A stretch of 64,000 nt of DNA from Prochlorococcus sp. AG-363-B05 (GTDB taxonomy: Bacteria > Cyanobacteriota > Cyanobacteriia > PCC-6307 > Cyanobiaceae): NCBI GenBank assembly GCA_003278445.1, contig QCFD01000001.1, positions 62,001-126,000 on the forward strand, in the 5' to 3' direction. The notes under the pieces were generated by a model that made no database searches, was not told where the DNA came from, and saw nothing but the letters and a program-made list of their open reading frames with translations. Below, one piece after another: positions 26,267-40,596 of the stretch; positions within the stretch are counted from its first letter, which is position 1; each line of letters begins with the position of its first letter. Made by a program: the position numbers and the translations under genes.

Positions 26267-26430
26267 GGACCTCCTTGGATTCGACAAATTTTAGTTCGAT
26301 TTTGATGAAGAAAAAAGCTTTATTGTTAGATCGGTTGCATTGGGTTTGCTTTTGAAGACATCTCTAAAGTTTTATTTGATGATTTTCCATCTTTATTTGG
26401 AAAAAATTTTTTTTGATTGAGCTCTTAGAA

Positions 26431-27078
26431 CTAAATTGACTCTAGTTGAGAAATGATAATTTTTTCGGAATCTATCCTTGCTTGCTCTGCCAGCCCAAGT
26501 TGAGGCTTTTCCTTGGGTCCTCTGGCCACTTTACTAGCTATTCTTAGTTGAAGAGGTCTCAATTGAAGTGCTGATATTGTTGCTCGAGCGTTCCCTTTGC
26601 TTCCGGCGTGAGCAATTCCAAGAAGTCTACCCCAAATAATTATATTTCCTTCTGCGCGAACTATTGCCCCTGGGTTAACATCTCCAAGGATTAATAAATC
26701 ACCAGGGCTATCAAGATATTCCCCAGATCTGATGGTTCCTTGATGAAAGTCAGCTTTTGATATATTTAAATCTTTGTTATTCATCTTTAATGTATTATAT
26801 GAATCATTCTCAAGAATAAAATGAGATCTATAACCTAATGATTGAGAGCTTACAATCGTCTTTGATGAGGTTGAATAAAAACAAACAATTTTACAATTAG
26901 ATTCATTCGCTATTGCTATTAATTCTAATATATCTGAACAAGATAGATCAAAATTCTCACAATCTATTTCAATATTCTTTGATTTTATTGTTTTAAATTT
27001 ACTTTTCACACACAACTTCCAATTTTGATATTGATTACTATCAGCATTGATTATGATTTTTTGAGGTTTTGAATTCAT
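26431..27078 (-). CDS. minC: Septum site-determining protein MinC
   Basis: MinC inhibits FtsZ assembly away from midcell. The 215-aa product has a weakly conserved N-terminal domain and the C-terminal beta-helix domain, IRSGEYLDSPGDLLILGDVN and VRAEGNIIIWGRLLGIAHAG, ending in a region with IASKVARGPKEKPQLGLAEQ. This matches bacterial MinC. It lies upstream of minD (164 bases) and six bases after the HD hydrolase gene. ATG start. Confidence 0.9.
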   Translation of the reverse strand: MNSKPQKIIINADSNQYQNWKLCVKSKFKTIKSKNIEIDCENFDLSCSDILELIAIANESNCKIVCFYSTSSKTIVSSQSLGYRSHFILENDSYNTLKMNNKDLNISKADFHQGTIRSGEYLDSPGDLLILGDVNPGAIVRAEGNIIIWGRLLGIAHAGSKGNARATISALQLRPLQLRIASKVARGPKEKPQLGLAEQARIDSEKIIISQLESI

Positions 27079-27084
27079 TCTTAA

Positions 27085-28341
27085 TTAATTTTTGATTTTT
27101 AGCATTTCAATCTCTGTTTTCAATTCGTTTTCAATTTCTTTTGGATAAATTAACCATGAAGATTGATTAGATTCTATTAATTTTTCAACTAATGGCGAAA
27201 CTTTTTCTAAGGCCTCTAGCTTTTGACCGTCCCACATGCGAAGTCCATATTTGTAAGGATAGTAACTTTTAACTATTTTTTCCCTTAAACCACATGATAT
27301 ATCAGGGTCGATGAGATTTTTCTCTGATAGTCTTCTAGCTTTTGCTAATGCCTCTAGTCTAATCTCTAAAGAGAAAGAAGAGATGTTTAATGCTTTTAAT
27401 AAATTTCTATTTATAAAACGTTTACATAGATTTGACAGATTATTCGAGGAAGATTCTTGCCATTTCTGAATATGATAACCGGTGATTACATCATCATTAT
27501 GTAGAAAACTTTCTATGCTCATTTTTTTATGATTCCATAGCCATTCAGACATGTGTTTGTCAGCCCATAATAAATTTGGACCAAGCTTTCTTGCTGTTTC
27601 TATAATTTGCTCTAGCAACCAATTGCAAACTTCATTTAATCGATGATTGTATACACTTCTGTACATTAGATTTCTTATCACTAAATAATGTTCCACTGCC
27701 ATTAATCCTTTTGGATGTATTGCTAAATCCCCATCTGGTGCAATTGTCATTGCTGATATTATTCGATCGATGTCTAACTGCCCATATCTTGCTCCTGTTG
27801 TATAACTATCCCTCATTAAGTAATCAAGTCGATCGCAATCTAATTGACTGCTAATCAATGAAATTATTAATTTTCTGGGCGATTCTCTTGACTTTATTAA
27901 ACTTGAAATTGCATTTGAGTTCCCCTTCCCATATTTATTAAGTATAACGGCAACCTCCTTGCTTGAACTTATCAATTTAGCTGTCCAATCTTCATGATTG
28001 ATTTTAAATATCTCCTCACTTGTATGGCTAAGTGGACCATGCCCTAAATCATGTAAAAGTGCAGCAGCGTAGAGAATGAATTTGTAATCTTTTAATCCAG
28101 AATCAATTTTAGATAAATGATTGATTGCTCTTCTTGTAAGATGAAATACACCTAGGGAATGAGTGAATCTGCTTGACTCTGCTCCATGGAATGTTAAATA
28201 AGCAGGCCCTAATTGTTTAATTCTTCTTAACCTTTGAAATGGTGAGGAATCTATTAATTCCATTACCATTAGCTCCTCTGGTATTGAGCTGTTTAAAGTT
28301 ATGGATTTATGAAGAGGGTCATAATAAGTTCTAGTTGACAT
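27085..28341 (-). CDS. HD-domain hydrolase (dGTPase-like)
   Basis: A 418-aa metal-dependent phosphohydrolase of the HD superfamily. The N-terminal half has RIKQLGPAYLTFHGAESSRF, THSLGVFHLTRRAI and the metal-binding HD doublet in ALLHDLGHGPLSHTSEE, then QLDCDRLDYLMRDSYTTGAR. These match the SamHD1/dGTPase-like branch, whose members hydrolyse dNTPs or related nucleotides; substrate unknown here. It lies three bases after ctpA and six before minC, so it is likely in one transcript with them. ATG start. Confidence 0.85.
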   Translation of the reverse strand: MSTRTYYDPLHKSITLNSSIPEELMVMELIDSSPFQRLRRIKQLGPAYLTFHGAESSRFTHSLGVFHLTRRAINHLSKIDSGLKDYKFILYAAALLHDLGHGPLSHTSEEIFKINHEDWTAKLISSSKEVAVILNKYGKGNSNAISSLIKSRESPRKLIISLISSQLDCDRLDYLMRDSYTTGARYGQLDIDRIISAMTIAPDGDLAIHPKGLMAVEHYLVIRNLMYRSVYNHRLNEVCNWLLEQIIETARKLGPNLLWADKHMSEWLWNHKKMSIESFLHNDDVITGYHIQKWQESSSNNLSNLCKRFINRNLLKALNISSFSLEIRLEALAKARRLSEKNLIDPDISCGLREKIVKSYYPYKYGLRMWDGQKLEALEKVSPLVEKLIESNQSSWLIYPKEIENELKTEIEMLKIKN

Positions 28342-28344
28342 GAG

Positions 28345-29661
28345 TTATTCAATTTTTTTTAGAACTAATTCTTCTTCTCCTCCTTCTGTTTGATTTCCTT
28401 CAGAAAGTTTCTGTGAAACTTCTTTTTTATCTAAAGTTGCTTGCATAATCAGTTCTGCATCTAGCAACCATCTGTCCTCATCCGAGCCAGGGTTTATTGG
28501 CTCTGGCATTTCTAAGATGCGATCAGGATCTATTCCAAGATTTTGTATATCTCTTCCACTTGGAGTTAAATAACTGGCAACTGTTACTGCTAATCCACTG
28601 CCATCACTGAGGTTCGTTAAGGATTGTATGAGGCCTTTCCCAAATGTTTTGCTGCCTATAAGTTCAGATCTCTTATTGTCCTGCAGAGCACCAGCAAGAA
28701 TTTCACTTGCGCTTGCTGTTCCTTCATTCACAAGAGTTACCATAGGACCATCATAAAGAGTTTCAATCCCTGAGCTGATTGGATCATTTATTGCATTTCT
28801 TTTTTTGGTTTCAACAATGGGCATATTTTTGAGGAAATCGTCTGCAACTGCAAGACCAGAACTTACTAGACCTCCAGAGTTATTTCTTAAATCCAAAATC
28901 AATCCTTCTATCTCTTTCCCAGAAAGTTCTTCTAGTGCTTCTTTTACTTGATCAGGGACTCCTTCGCTGAATTGAGTGATTCTTAAGTAACCAAGAGTAT
29001 GAGATTCATTCCTTATTCTCTTTGTCCTTACAGGTCTTAAGTCAACACTTCGTCTTTCTAAAGAAATTTCTTTTATTTCACTATCAGGTTGTTGTAATTC
29101 AACTATTACTTCTGTTCCAGTTTGTCCGCGCAATTTTGCTGCGGTCGCTTCAAGTCCTAATAGCTTTGGAGATTGACCATTGACTTTATGTAAAATAGTT
29201 CCACTTTGGATGCCTGCATCTGAGGCCGGAGAACCTTCAAGGGGAGATATAACAACAATTGCTCCATCTTCTTTCCTTGCCCCCAGCTGCAGTCCAACTC
29301 CATTGATTTCACTCCCAATATTGCTTTTCTTCATGGCTTCGTAATCATCTGGTCTCAATAAACGCGTATATGGATCTCCTAAAGGAAGAAGCATTGCTTC
29401 TATCGCTGAATAGGCTTGTTGTGAATTATTTATTGGTTTTTCAAGGGCTTTTTGACGAAGTTTTTTCCATTGAATTTCATCAAATTTCTTAGGAGCTAGA
29501 TATCCCTCGTTAACTAGATTCCAAGCTTCAATCACCAGTAATTGTCCATCATTGAGTGCGAAAGCGGGCTTAGTTAAGACTTGAAATAAAATGCCAAAGC
29601 TTATTAAAACTGCAAAAAGTCTTTGCATTAACTTAGTCAAGGATTTAACAGAAAGAAGCAT
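28345..29661 (-). CDS. ctpA: Carboxyl-terminal processing protease (S41 family), D1-processing type
   Basis: A serine protease of family S41. It has an N-terminal signal-like hydrophobic stretch (FAVLISFGILFQVLTKPAFA), a PDZ domain (VISPLEGSPASDAGIQSGTI) and the catalytic Ser-Lys pair: LVNEGTASASEILAGALQDN with the Ser, and GSKTFGKGLIQS with the Lys. Cyanobacterial CtpA removes the C-terminal extension of photosystem II D1 in the lumen. The frame extends to a TTG at 29724, very close to petB; the ATG at 29661, or the one at 29628, is a better start. The 5' ends of petB and ctpA face each other. Confidence 0.9.
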   Translation of the reverse strand: MLLSVKSLTKLMQRLFAVLISFGILFQVLTKPAFALNDGQLLVIEAWNLVNEGYLAPKKFDEIQWKKLRQKALEKPINNSQQAYSAIEAMLLPLGDPYTRLLRPDDYEAMKKSNIGSEINGVGLQLGARKEDGAIVVISPLEGSPASDAGIQSGTILHKVNGQSPKLLGLEATAAKLRGQTGTEVIVELQQPDSEIKEISLERRSVDLRPVRTKRIRNESHTLGYLRITQFSEGVPDQVKEALEELSGKEIEGLILDLRNNSGGLVSSGLAVADDFLKNMPIVETKKRNAINDPISSGIETLYDGPMVTLVNEGTASASEILAGALQDNKRSELIGSKTFGKGLIQSLTNLSDGSGLAVTVASYLTPSGRDIQNLGIDPDRILEMPEPINPGSDEDRWLLDAELIMQATLDKKEVSQKLSEGNQTEGGEEELVLKKIE

Positions 29662-29730
29662 TAGATTGATCTTTTGCGGCGACCAAGGGGCACATCTAGT
29701 AAGATATTTGAAAGTACAGTGCATAAGTGG

Positions 29731-30387
29731 ATGGCGAACTCTTCACCGGTTTATGACTGGTTCCAGGAACGTCTTGAGATACAGGACATAGCTGATGACG
29801 TCACTTCAAAATACGTCCCTCCACATGTCAACATTTTTTATTGTCTTGGTGGAATAACACTTGTTTGTTTTTTGATTCAATTCGCGACTGGATTCGCGAT
29901 GACATTTTATTACAAGCCTACAGTAACTGAAGCTTATAGCTCAGTTAGTTATCTGATGACAGACGTGAGCTTTGGTTGGTTGATTAGATCGGTGCATAGA
30001 TGGAGTGCTTCAATGATGGTACTCATGCTTATTTTGCATGTTTTTAGAGTTTATTTAACTGGTGGATTCAAAAGGCCAAGAGAATTGACATGGATAACTG
30101 GGGTCGTTATGGCTGTCATAACAGTTGCTTTTGGGGTTACTGGTTATTCATTACCTTGGGATCAAGTCGGTTATTGGGCCGTTAAGATTGTTTCTGGAGT
30201 CCCAGCTGCCATTCCAGTTATTGGTGACTTTATGGTCGAACTCCTTAGAGGCGGTGAGAGTGTTGGTCAGTCAACTCTGACTAGGTTTTATAGTCTTCAT
30301 ACCTTTGTAATGCCTTGGTTATTAGCAGTCTTTATGCTGATGCATTTTCTAATGATTAGAAAACAAGGTATATCTGGTCCATTATAG
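29731..30387 (+). CDS. petB: Cytochrome b6
   Basis: The di-heme subunit of the cytochrome b6f complex, 218 aa, with four membrane spans. The true start is the ATG giving [20 protein letters not shown]; an upstream in-frame extension is not expected. VNIFYC has the Cys (C38) that covalently binds heme ci. Haem-ligand histidines appear in [20 protein letters not shown] and in [19 protein letters not shown]. petD follows after 55 bases. ctpA diverges upstream. Confidence 0.97.
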   Translation: MANSSPVYDWFQERLEIQDIADDVTSKYVPPHVNIFYCLGGITLVCFLIQFATGFAMTFYYKPTVTEAYSSVSYLMTDVSFGWLIRSVHRWSASMMVLMLILHVFRVYLTGGFKRPRELTWITGVVMAVITVAFGVTGYSLPWDQVGYWAVKIVSGVPAAIPVIGDFMVELLRGGESVGQSTLTRFYSLHTFVMPWLLAVFMLMHFLMIRKQGISGPL

Positions 30388-30442
30388 TTTTTAATTGTTT
30401 CTTCAAAACTATCCTTAATTACTACTGAAAATTTCTTAAACC

Positions 30443-30925
30443 ATGTCAACTCTTAAGAAACCAGACTTATCTGATACCAAGCTAAGAGCAAAACTTGCTA
30501 AAGGAATGGGGCATAATTATTACGGAGAACCTGCTTGGCCAAATGACCTCTTATACATTTTCCCTGTAGTAATTCTTGGAACAATTGCTTGTGTTGTCGG
30601 TCTGGCAGTTTTAGATCCTGCTTTCTTGGGGGATAAAGCAAATCCTTTTGCAACTCCACTAGAGATACTTCCCGAATGGTATTTATATCCTGTTTTCCAA
30701 ATTTTAAGAGTTGTCCCTAATAAGTTACTTGGTATCGCTCTTCAAACATTAATCCCTCTAGGCTTAATGATTCTTCCTTTTATTGAAAATATCAATAAAT
30801 TTGCTAATCCTTTTAGGAGACCTGTTGCGATGTCATTATTTTTATTTGGAACAGTTTTGACATTGTATTTAGGCATAGGAGCATGCTTGCCGATTGATAA
30901 ATCTCTAACTCTAGGATTGTTCTAG
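30443..30925 (+). CDS. petD: Cytochrome b6f subunit IV
   Basis: The 160-aa partner of cytochrome b6, with three membrane spans and the quinone-site PEWY motif in [17 protein letters not shown]. The N terminus [20 protein letters not shown] and the C-terminal [20 protein letters not shown] are typical. ATG start. It converges on the invertase gene; the two stop codons share the palindrome CTAG at 30922-30925. Confidence 0.97.
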   Translation: MSTLKKPDLSDTKLRAKLAKGMGHNYYGEPAWPNDLLYIFPVVILGTIACVVGLAVLDPAFLGDKANPFATPLEILPEWYLYPVFQILRVVPNKLLGIALQTLIPLGLMILPFIENINKFANPFRRPVAMSLFLFGTVLTLYLGIGACLPIDKSLTLGLF

Positions 30926-32373
30926 AAGCTTTCCTCTAAATCAAGCATCAATACATCATCAGGCGCAGCTCTTAATAGTTGATGAAGTAATAAGAACCCA
31001 ACAATAGTCCAAGTTTGGTAAGTCCTTGATTGTTGACCTACCCATGTACCTGTAGGTCCATCAAAATATTCTGCCCATTTTTGTCTTGGAAGTTGATTTA
31101 ATTGACTCCAATAACACTCTTCTATAAGAGCTCTCATTTGTCCCATTAGCAAAACATCAGCTTTTGGGTACCTTTTTTCATGAAGCAATATAGAAGCACC
31201 AAAAAACCATAAAAGGCTAGGCCAATGGCCTCCATTGTGATAACTCCATGGCCAGTTTTTTGGATCTGAACCCGTTTTGTTTTGCCATTCCTCTATGTCC
31301 ATCGGTGGATGGCATATCCTCATTGGCATTTGTGCCATAAGGTGTTGACGATTATGAAGAACCAGGCGAAATAATGCTCTTTGCTGAGGAGCTGTCAAAA
31401 CTCCAAACATGCATGCTAAGGAATTTCCTAAACTATAAAACCGAAAATCTGGCCTACCAGTTCTTATATTTCCAATAAGATATCCACCTCTATTCTCTAG
31501 CCAATCTTGAAGCCATGAAGGTACTACTTGAGGCTGGACATTGAATTCATTTTGATGTTGATCTTCACCATATTGTTCTGTTGGTCTTCTCCTAAGTACT
31601 TGCATCGTTTTGCTTGTTACCCAATAGTGCTTTAAAAGAAATTGACGAAGGTCTTTTACCCACTGACGAGTTAAAACAAGTCTCTGATCAAGTAATCGAC
31701 TTTTTTGATGCTTCCTGCTTAATTCCATTAGTTGAATGCAACTTTTCAGACATGCATGCAATAAAACTTCTACCTCAAGAGGAGCGCCCCAAACATCCAT
31801 AGGACGATCTATCATAAATGAGCAATCTGGAACGAATAAAACTGGATTGCCCTCAAAAGTTGGATGAAGAACCAAATCAAGTAGTAGTTGAACACCTCTT
31901 TGAACCTGTTGACTTGTCCCAAAACTTTGATCACCACTTTTTCTTACATATAACCAGCAAAGTATTGGCCACCATAAACTTGCATCAGCAGAAGTAATTC
32001 TTCCTATAGATCTCTGTCCATAATCTGCTATTAATTTTCCTTTTTCTTCGACAATGCTTGTTGGAAAAACTCCTCGAGTTTGATATGTAGTACTTTGTAA
32101 ATCAAGACTTACTGTCAAGAATTTTTTTACTATGTCAAATCTTTTTTGAGTTAGTAGATAAATCATTACGGGGACATTGTCCCTTAAAAAAATCTCTCCA
32201 TAATTGAGAGCATCGTTTTTTGTTGGATGCTCTAAAGCTGCAACACTGCCTGCAATATTTCCAGAAATTTCAATGAGAGTTTTTTCAAAATGCTCTTTAG
32301 CCCTTGCTACAACTTTGTCTTCGTTCGAATTGGGACGCACTCTTTGGTGCTGTTGGCTAAAACGTGCGGGCAT
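30922..32373 (-). CDS. Neutral/alkaline invertase (glycoside hydrolase family 100)
   Basis: This 483-aa cytosolic enzyme hydrolyses sucrose to glucose and fructose. The GH100 pattern is clear: [20 protein letters not shown] (catalytic Asp), [58 protein letters not shown]-like, and [16 protein letters not shown]. Near the C terminus is [20 protein letters not shown]. No signal peptide is seen. It fits a role in turnover of sucrose, a compatible solute in Prochlorococcus. ATG start. Confidence 0.9.
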   Translation of the reverse strand: MPARFSQQHQRVRPNSNEDKVVARAKEHFEKTLIEISGNIAGSVAALEHPTKNDALNYGEIFLRDNVPVMIYLLTQKRFDIVKKFLTVSLDLQSTTYQTRGVFPTSIVEEKGKLIADYGQRSIGRITSADASLWWPILCWLYVRKSGDQSFGTSQQVQRGVQLLLDLVLHPTFEGNPVLFVPDCSFMIDRPMDVWGAPLEVEVLLHACLKSCIQLMELSRKHQKSRLLDQRLVLTRQWVKDLRQFLLKHYWVTSKTMQVLRRRPTEQYGEDQHQNEFNVQPQVVPSWLQDWLENRGGYLIGNIRTGRPDFRFYSLGNSLACMFGVLTAPQQRALFRLVLHNRQHLMAQMPMRICHPPMDIEEWQNKTGSDPKNWPWSYHNGGHWPSLLWFFGASILLHEKRYPKADVLLMGQMRALIEECYWSQLNQLPRQKWAEYFDGPTGTWVGQQSRTYQTWTIVGFLLLHQLLRAAPDDVLMLDLEESF

Positions 32374-33012
32374 TAAGATAATCTGATGCCATCGCTAAAA
32401 GCTAGTTATGGCTTACTCCTTTGATATTGATAGTAAGAGGTAAAACATTTCATTTGCAACTTTGTTGCATCTAAGTACTTTGAGGGTCTACAATATTCTT
32501 CTGCGCGTAAGTAAATCTGAAGCGTACTCACAAGGCAAAATAACGAAAGTTTTTTAGTTAAGTGGGAGTTTTACAACATTAGAAGACTAACCCCTTCTGT
32601 GATGTAAACTGAAAAACGGTCGAAAGATCGAAAACGTTTTGGCTTTTGTCAAAACAGAACCTAGACAACTTAAAAAGTTTAGGAACTGACGCTTTTATCG
32701 CGTCTGGTTCATTTTTGAATCGGATGTATTTGCGATAAAGGTGTGAGGTCCCGTCAAAAGAAATTAGTTGCCCAATTTTGTAGCAATATTGAATTTGAGT
32801 TTCACGGCTTGATTTTATATTCGGTGTTACAGGAGAAAGCAACGACGGATCTGAGATCCGGGAAAGTCACGAAGATAAAACTAAGTGCACTCTTTAGAAC
32901 CCTTATTAAACATAAGGTGGCAACAATCACTATTTCAGTACGCCAGTGCTGTTGCTAGTGGGAGAAGCAAATCAGACTGAGTAGAATTTTGTTTTTACAA
33001 TAGGGCCTGACT
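32374..33012. other. rRNA operon leader and promoter region
   Basis: 640 bases between the invertase gene and 16S rRNA. ORFs in it look random. A promoter-like pair, TTGCAT (32465-32470) and TACAAT (32489-32494) with an 18-base spacer, could be the rRNA promoter, which would give a long leader of about 510 bases. TCTAAGTACTTT at 32470-32481 recurs just downstream of 16S. The placement of the promoter is a guess. Confidence 0.4.
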
Positions 33013-34498
<1,486 letters not shown>

Positions 34499-34514
34499 AG
34501 GGAGACAATAAATC

Positions 34515-34553
34515 GATTGCAATGTCTAAGTACTTTATTCTTAGGCTGCAATC
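34515..34553 (+). other. Hairpin directly after 16S rRNA
   Basis: GATTGCA (34515-34521) pairs with TGCAATC (34547-34553) and, inside it, CTAAG (34526-34530) pairs with CTTAG (34540-34544). The structure starts about 17 bases after the 16S end and is probably part of rRNA maturation. Confidence 0.5.
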
Positions 34554-34660
34554 CTGTCACCTTAAGGTCGATCGGTACCTCTGGTTTTTGAATTATATAA
34601 TTAATTCTTTGATTTCAGTTCCTAAGCTTGTCTAGTTCACACCCAACAAAGGTTTCTCCT

Positions 34661-34734
<74 letters not shown>

Positions 34735-34743
34735 TTCGTTGTT

Positions 34744-34816
34744 GGGGGTATAGCTCAGTTGGTAGAGCGCCTGCTTTGCAAGCAGGATGTCAGCGGTTCG
34801 AGTCCGCTTACCTCCA
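34744..34816 (+). tRNA. tRNA-Ala (UGC)
   Basis: 73-base tRNA right after tRNA-Ile. The acceptor stem GGGGGTA pairs with TACCTCC with one G-T pair; the anticodon loop TTTGCAA carries TGC. No CCA is encoded. Confidence 0.97.
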
Positions 34817-35124
34817 CTGAAAACTTTCCTGCTAACTAAATTTCTGGAGAAAATTTGTAGATGTGTCTTAGAATTGTCTAACTGAAAGAACCTAGCTTCT
34901 TATCATCTTCCTAATAGTTGATAATATGCTGGGCTCCCATGGATTTATTCCATGAGAATTCAGTAGAACCTTGAAAACTGCATAGATTAGAAAGAATAAA
35001 GCATCTCATGGATGCATAATTCTGGTTTGATTTTTTAGATTCAAAACTAAATTATCAATTTTCAGAATTCATGTTTAATTCTTGAGTAATAGCCGAGCAC
35101 AATTGATTTTGTGTTTGTATTTAA
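34817..35124. other. tRNA-Ala to 23S spacer with 23S processing arm
   Basis: A 308-base spacer without genes. GAATAAAGCAT at 34994-35004 is the exact reverse complement of ATGCTTTATTC at 38023-38033 on the far side of 23S, and ATTTAAG at 35119-35125 pairs with CTTAAAT at 38014-38020. Together with the 23S terminal helix these form the long-range stalk cut during 23S maturation. Confidence 0.65.
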
Positions 35125-38001
<2,877 letters not shown>

Positions 38002-38088
38002 CATTTGCTTTTACTTAAATTAATGCTTTATTCGATCAATTATTTTTAATAATTTCTATGCAGTTTTCAGGGTTCATTCTTAACACTA

Positions 38089-38206
38089 TCCTGGTGTTCA
38101 TGGCGATGTGGAACCACTCCGATCCATCTCGAACTCGGTTGTGAAACGCATCAGCGGCGAAGATATTTGGGGGGTAGCCCCCTGAGAAAATAGCTCAATG
38201 CCAGGT
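38089..38206 (+). rRNA. rrf: 5S ribosomal RNA
   Basis: TCCTGGTGTTCATGGCGATG at the 5' end pairs with the ATGCCAGG 3' end. The internal GGAACCACTCCGATCCATCT and CGAACTCGGTTGTGAAAC stretches are typical of cyanobacterial 5S. A strong terminator follows 11 bases downstream. Confidence 0.95.
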
Positions 38207-38216
38207 AAAATTTTTT

Positions 38217-38242
38217 AAAGGGTCCATAAGGACCCTTTTTTG
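38217..38242 (+). terminator. Intrinsic terminator of the rRNA operon
   Basis: AAAGGGTCC and GGACCCTTT form a 9-bp stem with a small loop, followed by a T-run. It lies between 5S and the convergent mutM gene, and ends rRNA transcription. Confidence 0.9.
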
Positions 38243-38250
38243 ATGGTTAA

Positions 38251-39099
38251 TTATTTTTGGCAATTAGGACACCAGTGTGTGCTCCTGCCACATATTTTTG
38301 CTCGCAAAATCGTTTCTCCACATTTTTTACAAGGTTGACCAAATCTTCTATAAACCCAGGCCTGGCCACCATAATTTCCATTTATACCTTCTAAGTCTCT
38401 AAAATCACTAAAAGTAGTACCTCCTTCTCCAATACTTATTTTTAAAATCTCAACAAGACTTTTGCAAAGCCTATTTAATTGATCTTTTTTTAAATTTCTA
38501 CTTTCAGTTATTGGATTGATACCTGCATCAAATAATGTTTCATCTGCATATATATTCCCAACCCCAGCAACAGTTTCTTGATCTAATAAAGCAGATTTTA
38601 TTGAGCGTTTTTTATTTTTTAAATATTCTTTCAAATAACAACTATTGAAATCATCACTAAATGGCTCTGGACCTAATCTCTTTATTCCAGAGACTGCTTC
38701 GGCGACTAATTGTGTTGATGGTACATACCACATTTGTCCAAAATTTCTTATATCTATAAAACGGAGCTCTTTTCCACCTTCTTCAAAAAATCTAACTCTC
38801 GTATGATTACATGGGAGTGTTTGTTTATTAATTATTTTAAATTGACCTGTCATTCTAAGATGAACAACTAAAAAGCCTTTATTTTGTTTGTTTATTGTAT
38901 TAAGTGATCCTATTAAATATTTACCTCTTCTTTCCCAACTACCTAGAAAACTATTTGTAACGTTATTTATGAAACTTTTAGATCCACCAGAACTTGCTAT
39001 TGAGCGTTCTTTTAATACATTTATTTTTGTTATGTAAAAATCATTAAGAAGGTTTTCAAGGCCCTTCCTAACTGTCTCAACTTCAGGTAGTTCTGGCAA
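38251..39099 (-). CDS. mutM: Formamidopyrimidine-DNA glycosylase
   Basis: This enzyme removes oxidised purines such as 8-oxoguanine. The 282-aa product begins (M)PELPEVETVRKGLENLL with the catalytic Pro2 and Glu3, has the conserved LVVHLRMTGQF stretch near residue 77, the GVGNIYADETLFDAGINP helix-turn-helix part and the C-terminal zinc finger CKKCGETILRAK...HWCPNC. The start codon is TTG, fixed by Pro2. psaE lies 14 bases upstream on the same strand. Confidence 0.95.
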   Translation of the reverse strand: MPELPEVETVRKGLENLLNDFYITKINVLKERSIASSGGSKSFINNVTNSFLGSWERRGKYLIGSLNTINKQNKGFLVVHLRMTGQFKIINKQTLPCNHTRVRFFEEGGKELRFIDIRNFGQMWYVPSTQLVAEAVSGIKRLGPEPFSDDFNSCYLKEYLKNKKRSIKSALLDQETVAGVGNIYADETLFDAGINPITESRNLKKDQLNRLCKSLVEILKISIGEGGTTFSDFRDLEGINGNYGGQAWVYRRFGQPCKKCGETILRAKICGRSTHWCPNCQK

Positions 39100-39113
39100 A
39101 AGTGAAAATAATG

Positions 39114-39332
39114 TTAACTTGCAGCAGCTTCTAATTCCTTTATTGAAAACTGGCTGGTATTTGCACCACCGTCAACACCGCTAAATGCTTTAAAATCACA
39201 TTTCTCGAATTTGACAGTGACTGGGTACCTCATTGCTGGAGATTTATCGATAGAGACTATTTCTCCAATTTGATTGAACCAGTATGATTCTGGACGCAAG
39301 ATGCGAACCTTGTCTTTTCTCGCAAAGCTCAT
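39114..39332 (-). CDS. psaE: Photosystem I reaction centre subunit IV (PsaE)
   Basis: A 72-aa SH3-fold stromal subunit of photosystem I that helps ferredoxin docking. The sequence SFARKDKVRILRPESYWFNQ and GEIVSIDKSPAMRYPVTVKF are conserved throughout PsaE, and it ends NTSQFSIKELEAAAS. ATG start. It lies upstream of mutM on the same strand and divergent from the 349-aa protein gene. Confidence 0.97.
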   Translation of the reverse strand: MSFARKDKVRILRPESYWFNQIGEIVSIDKSPAMRYPVTVKFEKCDFKAFSGVDGGANTSQFSIKELEAAAS

Positions 39333-39538
39333 CTGACTTCCCTAAATAATTTCATTATCATTATTATCTATCAGAACAGGAGATATTTGTATATGTGTCA
39401 CAGACTGTCGCTGGTATTTAAAAAAGTTGATCGATGTTAAAATTATTTTTAACTTTCCGATAAAAATAATTCGTATTGATTTTCGGGAGATTTTTCAATT
39501 AGCTTTAATGTGTTGAGCTTTTTAAAAATTTATTTTTT

Positions 39539-40588
39539 GTGATATCACAGCCTTCTTTAGACCCATCTTCTCTGAGGTTTGATTTGCCTGATCCTGAGCA
39601 AGAGGATTTAAGCAATATTGATTTTATTGAGAGGCTAGAGAATGCATGGTCAATATGTGAGAAGTTTGATTTGCAAACCGAAATTTGGCGAGGAAGGATT
39701 TTGCGCGTTGTAAGAGATAGAGAAAAGATAGGAGGAGATGGTAGAGGTACAGGCTTTTTGCAGTGGTTAAGAGAAATGGAAATTAGTAAAAGCAGAGCAT
39801 ATTCTCTTATTCAATTAGCTGACTCTTCCGATAATCTTGTGGTTGATGGAATTCTGGAAGAATCAAGTGTAAACAATTTTTCTAAAAGAGCTTTTATAGA
39901 AACGTCACAATCCGAGCCTGAGATTCAATATATGATTTCTGAGGCTGCAAATGAAGGGAAGGACATAACTAGAAGACAGGTAAAAAGTTTAACTGATGAA
40001 TTTATCGCAGCGACAAGTTCTCTTTTGCCTGATGAAATTAGAGAAAAAACACAATCAAATTTATTGCCAGCAAAGTTTGTAGCGCCATTGGTGAGAGAAT
40101 TATCTAAGTTATCTCCTATTCAGCAAAAAGAAATCTGCGAAACTTTAAGGGAAAATCCCGAAATTGATTCAGTAAAAGAGATGACTAATACTGCAAAATG
40201 GATGGGCAAGTCTTTAGAAGCTTCCTTAGCGTTAAGAGCTTTTCAAAATAAGAATTTAAATTTAGATAAAGCTACTCAAGAGGCTGTAAGGTTGGATTCT
40301 TTAGGATTACTTTCAGATGCTTTTGGACAAGCAAAAACCATAGAAAGTTCTATTTTAAAGTTTCATTCTGCTTGGAAAAGATTAGAAGGTTTACAAGAGA
40401 GATTATGGGTTGAATCTGGAAGTAGTACTCCTTATTTAAGGGAGCTTTTAGATACACTGAAAACACTTACTGGCTCAACAATTAGAGTTTCACTTGGAGA
40501 ACTTTCAGGGGGTAAAAATTTAAGACTGCAACTTGTTGAAGAAGATTCTGAAAGACTTGATCCACCCTCTTTAGATCTAAATAAATAA
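39539..40588 (+). CDS. Conserved-looking protein with helix-turn-helix, function unknown
   Basis: A 349-aa soluble protein. At about residues 73-94, FLQWLREMEISKSRAYSLIQ looks like a helix-turn-helix of the kind found in ParB/KorB or DUF3102 proteins. The middle part is helical and charged (VKSLTDEFIAATSSLLPDEI; LVRELSKLSPIQQKEICETL). No membrane span is seen. A DNA-binding role is an inference from the helix-turn-helix. The start is GTG at 39539. It faces away from psaE and converges on the LysM gene with a gap of eight bases. Confidence 0.6.
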   Translation: MISQPSLDPSSLRFDLPDPEQEDLSNIDFIERLENAWSICEKFDLQTEIWRGRILRVVRDREKIGGDGRGTGFLQWLREMEISKSRAYSLIQLADSSDNLVVDGILEESSVNNFSKRAFIETSQSEPEIQYMISEAANEGKDITRRQVKSLTDEFIAATSSLLPDEIREKTQSNLLPAKFVAPLVRELSKLSPIQQKEICETLRENPEIDSVKEMTNTAKWMGKSLEASLALRAFQNKNLNLDKATQEAVRLDSLGLLSDAFGQAKTIESSILKFHSAWKRLEGLQERLWVESGSSTPYLRELLDTLKTLTGSTIRVSLGELSGGKNLRLQLVEEDSERLDPPSLDLNK

Positions 40589-40596
40589 TTTTAAAT

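Noticed and set aside
29674-29730. Upstream extension of petB by 19 codons
   Set aside because: Cytochrome b6 has a highly conserved N terminus ([10 protein letters not shown]) that begins at 29731.
32579-32842. 87-codon minus-strand ORF in the rRNA leader region
   Set aside because: It lies in the rRNA leader, has no recognisable family and its composition looks like chance translation.
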